DNA from: Chondrus crispus
Lineage: Eukaryota; Rhodophyta; Florideophyceae; Gigartinales; Gigartinaceae
Length of the DNA: 64,000 nt
Assembly (NCBI RefSeq): GCF_000350225.1
Contig: NW_005179382.1
Location: 62,001 to 126,000 of the forward strand
Direction: 5' to 3'
How positions within the stretch are numbered: position 1 is the first letter of the stretch; the number at the start of each line of letters is the position of its first letter. The position numbers and the translations under genes are program-made. Shown one piece after another: positions 62,339 through 64,000 of this stretch. The notes under the pieces are model-generated. The model ran no database searches, was not told the DNA's origin, and saw only the letters and a program-made list of their open reading frames with translations.

Positions 62339-63347
62339 GTGTGTCGTTCACGCGAGATCAGCTTGACCTCCTTTGATGATCATCGATTTGACAACCTCTC
62401 TGAAGATGTGTTGCCGGCCCTGTTCCGATTCAAGCGAACCGAAATCATTCGAATTGTGCAATACGTGGCGTGGCCAGCAGAACAATTTCGGACACGCCGT
62501 AACCGCTACGGAACAAGCCCATTGTTAGTAACTTGCGTCATTCTGCGCCGTCTTGCTTCGGCGAACAGATGGAGAGACCTGGAAAGACTTTTTGCTCTGT
62601 ACACACCGCATCTGTCAGAAATATTTTGGGAGGGGCTTTCTCAATTCATGTCGGTGCATGTTGATCTAGTCATGAGCAATCTACACACAAGTCCTTTTGG
62701 CGAACTCGTTTCCACGAGTATGCAGAAGCTGTGGGTATTACAAGTCAGGCGCTTGAGAATGTTTTTGCATTCATCGATGTAGCGAACTTGGCTGTAGCTC
62801 GACCAAGTGGCCTGGACATCGATCAGCGTGTTGCTTATGGCGGGCATAATCGGAGAGACGCTATCAAATTTCAGGCCTGAACTACACCGTGCTGTTTCGC
62901 TATGCATCTGTCTGGTCCTTTAGAGGGCCGGCGTCACGATTGAACTATGTATATGCAAAGCGGGCTTCACTCTACACTACAAGAAGCCTTTTTCCATCTT
63001 AACCGGCAGTTTGTGGCCTATGGGGACTCTGGTTACAGCTCAAGAGTATTTTTGTTCGTGCCCTTTTCGGCATCTACTCTCACATTAGGACAGAGAGCCT
63101 TTAACAAGGCCATGTCGAAGTCTCGCCTGACGGTTGAGTGATATTTTAGGGAACTTAAGAGGTACTGGACGTTTGTGGACTACAATCATATGATGAAATT
63201 GAAGGAAAGAGCGGTGGGGATGTTGTATATCGCAGCTGTTCTTCTCACCAACGCCCGTAACTGCCTTCACCCAAATGCTATTTTGCAATATTTTCACTGC
63301 GCGCCTCCTGCCTTTGAGGAGTACATGATCCACTGGGATGATGCCTG
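62339..63347 (+). pseudogene. Harbinger/PIF-type transposase relic (HARBI1-like, DDE_Tnp_4)
   Basis: Reads in order: LSEDVLPALFRFKRTEIIRI, ILRRLASANRWRDLERLFAL, EIFWEGLSQFM; after a frame shift near 62725, ALENVFAFIDVANLAVARPS with DQRVAYGGHNRRDAIKFQA; a stop; FAMHLSGPLEGRRHD, a stop; then LNRQFVAYGDSGYSSRVFLF and FNKAMSKSRLTVE(stop)YFREL, ending at PPAFEEYMIHWDDA. The three catalytic acids are recognisable (FID, YGD, VE). At least three stops and a shift make it dead. There is no good ATG; the frame's first start-like codon is GTG 62339. Confidence 0.75.
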
Positions 63348-63743
63348 AGCCACAGAGTGCAGCGCCGGAGGGCTTTCCCCCCTTTGGGGGACACCGCCCC
63401 TATGGAATGGGGGAGCAATACGTGTCCGTGACGTCGGCGTTCTGGCGTTTGCGCATCGACCGCATGTCAGACAACCGGATCGACGTTGGAGTCGCCATGC
63501 CGTAAGCTTTTCGCTTCGCCACGGCCGAAAAATGGTCATCGTGGAGCCTCGATTGATTTGGAAGATTGTTGCTCGCGGGAGAGAGGCTCACTTACTGCCT
63601 CCATGGAGACAGATGCACGAAGGGGGTGTGAGGGGCGTGCTGTATGACGTGGAGGGGTGGCGGCTGTCGTTCTTGAACAATGGGGCGTGTAGGGGCGATG
63701 TGGACGTGCACGGCTGGGGTGAAGGCAGGGTGTTCTTGGGGCC
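63348..63743. other. No gene seen
   Basis: Short GC-rich frames only, between the Harbinger relic and the LTR. Confidence 0.4.
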
Positions 63744-64000
63744 TGTAGCATAAACACCCCCAAGGGAGAGGGGTGTATGCACAGCTCGACGTAGACCCCG
63801 TCCGAACGGGAAGACGGGGGTGAAGCGGGACACCAGCTAACGGCACCGGGTAGCGGGCCCGGGTAACGTAGTAGAGCGGGAACGGGGAGGACGCCGGTAC
63901 GCACGAGCGGTTCGACGCCTCGACGCCCCGGCGCGGTACTGGGTGACGATCCAGTACCGACGGGCGGAAGCGGAGCCGGCTCGTGGGCGTACCGCGCGCG
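63744..64000 (-). repeat. E2-family LTR, truncated by the window edge
   Basis: TGTAGCATAAACACCCC at 63744 and following blocks match the E2 5' LTR (18981 onward) with scattered differences. No PBS lies next to its left end (GTTCTTGGGGCC instead), so it is either a 3' LTR of a minus-strand element lying to the right, or a solo LTR. Confidence 0.8.

Overview
The window is a transposon-rich stretch of a nuclear eukaryotic genome. The few host genes are compact and nearly intron-free, and most of the DNA is LTR retrotransposons, DNA transposons, their relics and gene fragments. GC-rich retroelements alternate with AT-richer intergenic DNA, there is a 100-N scaffold gap, and one transposon resembles Ty3/Gypsy elements I know from oomycetes. 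A plastid-type transit peptide on one gene points to an alga. A florideophyte red alga such as Chondrus crispus would fit, but that is an inference and cannot be proved from the sequence.

Layout. 1-20946 is best read as a nest of three retrotransposons. Gypsy element E1 (5' LTR 6392-7461, gag 3963-6269, pol running off the left edge) sits in Gypsy/chromovirus element E2 (5' LTR 18981-19599, broken gag and pol, then about 4 kb of extra sequence carrying a decayed opposite-strand ORF). E2 in turn sits in the reverse transcriptase of a Ty1/Copia relic (19600-20946). 21-24.7 kb holds GC-rich tandem repeats on both sides of a decayed M20-family amidohydrolase (allantoate deiminase-like) and the assembly gap. 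25-28.4 kb holds an unknown coiled-coil gene apparently split by a solo E1-type LTR. 29.2-36.9 kb has a small membrane-protein gene, the N-terminal part of a Listerin-like ubiquitin ligase cut by a Plavaka/CACTA-like transposase relic, and a WD40 relic. 37-39 kb has a 43-bp satellite and another solo LTR. 39.4-42.3 kb is a structurally complete piggyBac-type transposon with an intact 700-residue transposase. 43286-48528 is a complete, young Gypsy element (E3) with 221-bp LTRs and a perfect 5-bp target duplication.

48.5-64 kb is mostly intergenic. It contains the plausible host genes: two very short secreted-peptide genes (53830-54051; 59420-59656, cysteine-rich), a plastid-targeted glutathione S-transferase-like gene with one small intron (55137-56583), and two small membrane-protein ORFs. 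It also has a CENP-B/pogo-type fragment, a Harbinger transposase relic and the start of another E2-family LTR at the right edge.

The genes do not form a pathway. What unites the window is successive transposition. The most unusual points are the opposite-strand ORF in E2, the stop/start junction that splits E3 pol inside a conserved motif, CTAG rather than TTAA at the piggyBac ends, and several long near-perfect palindromes.
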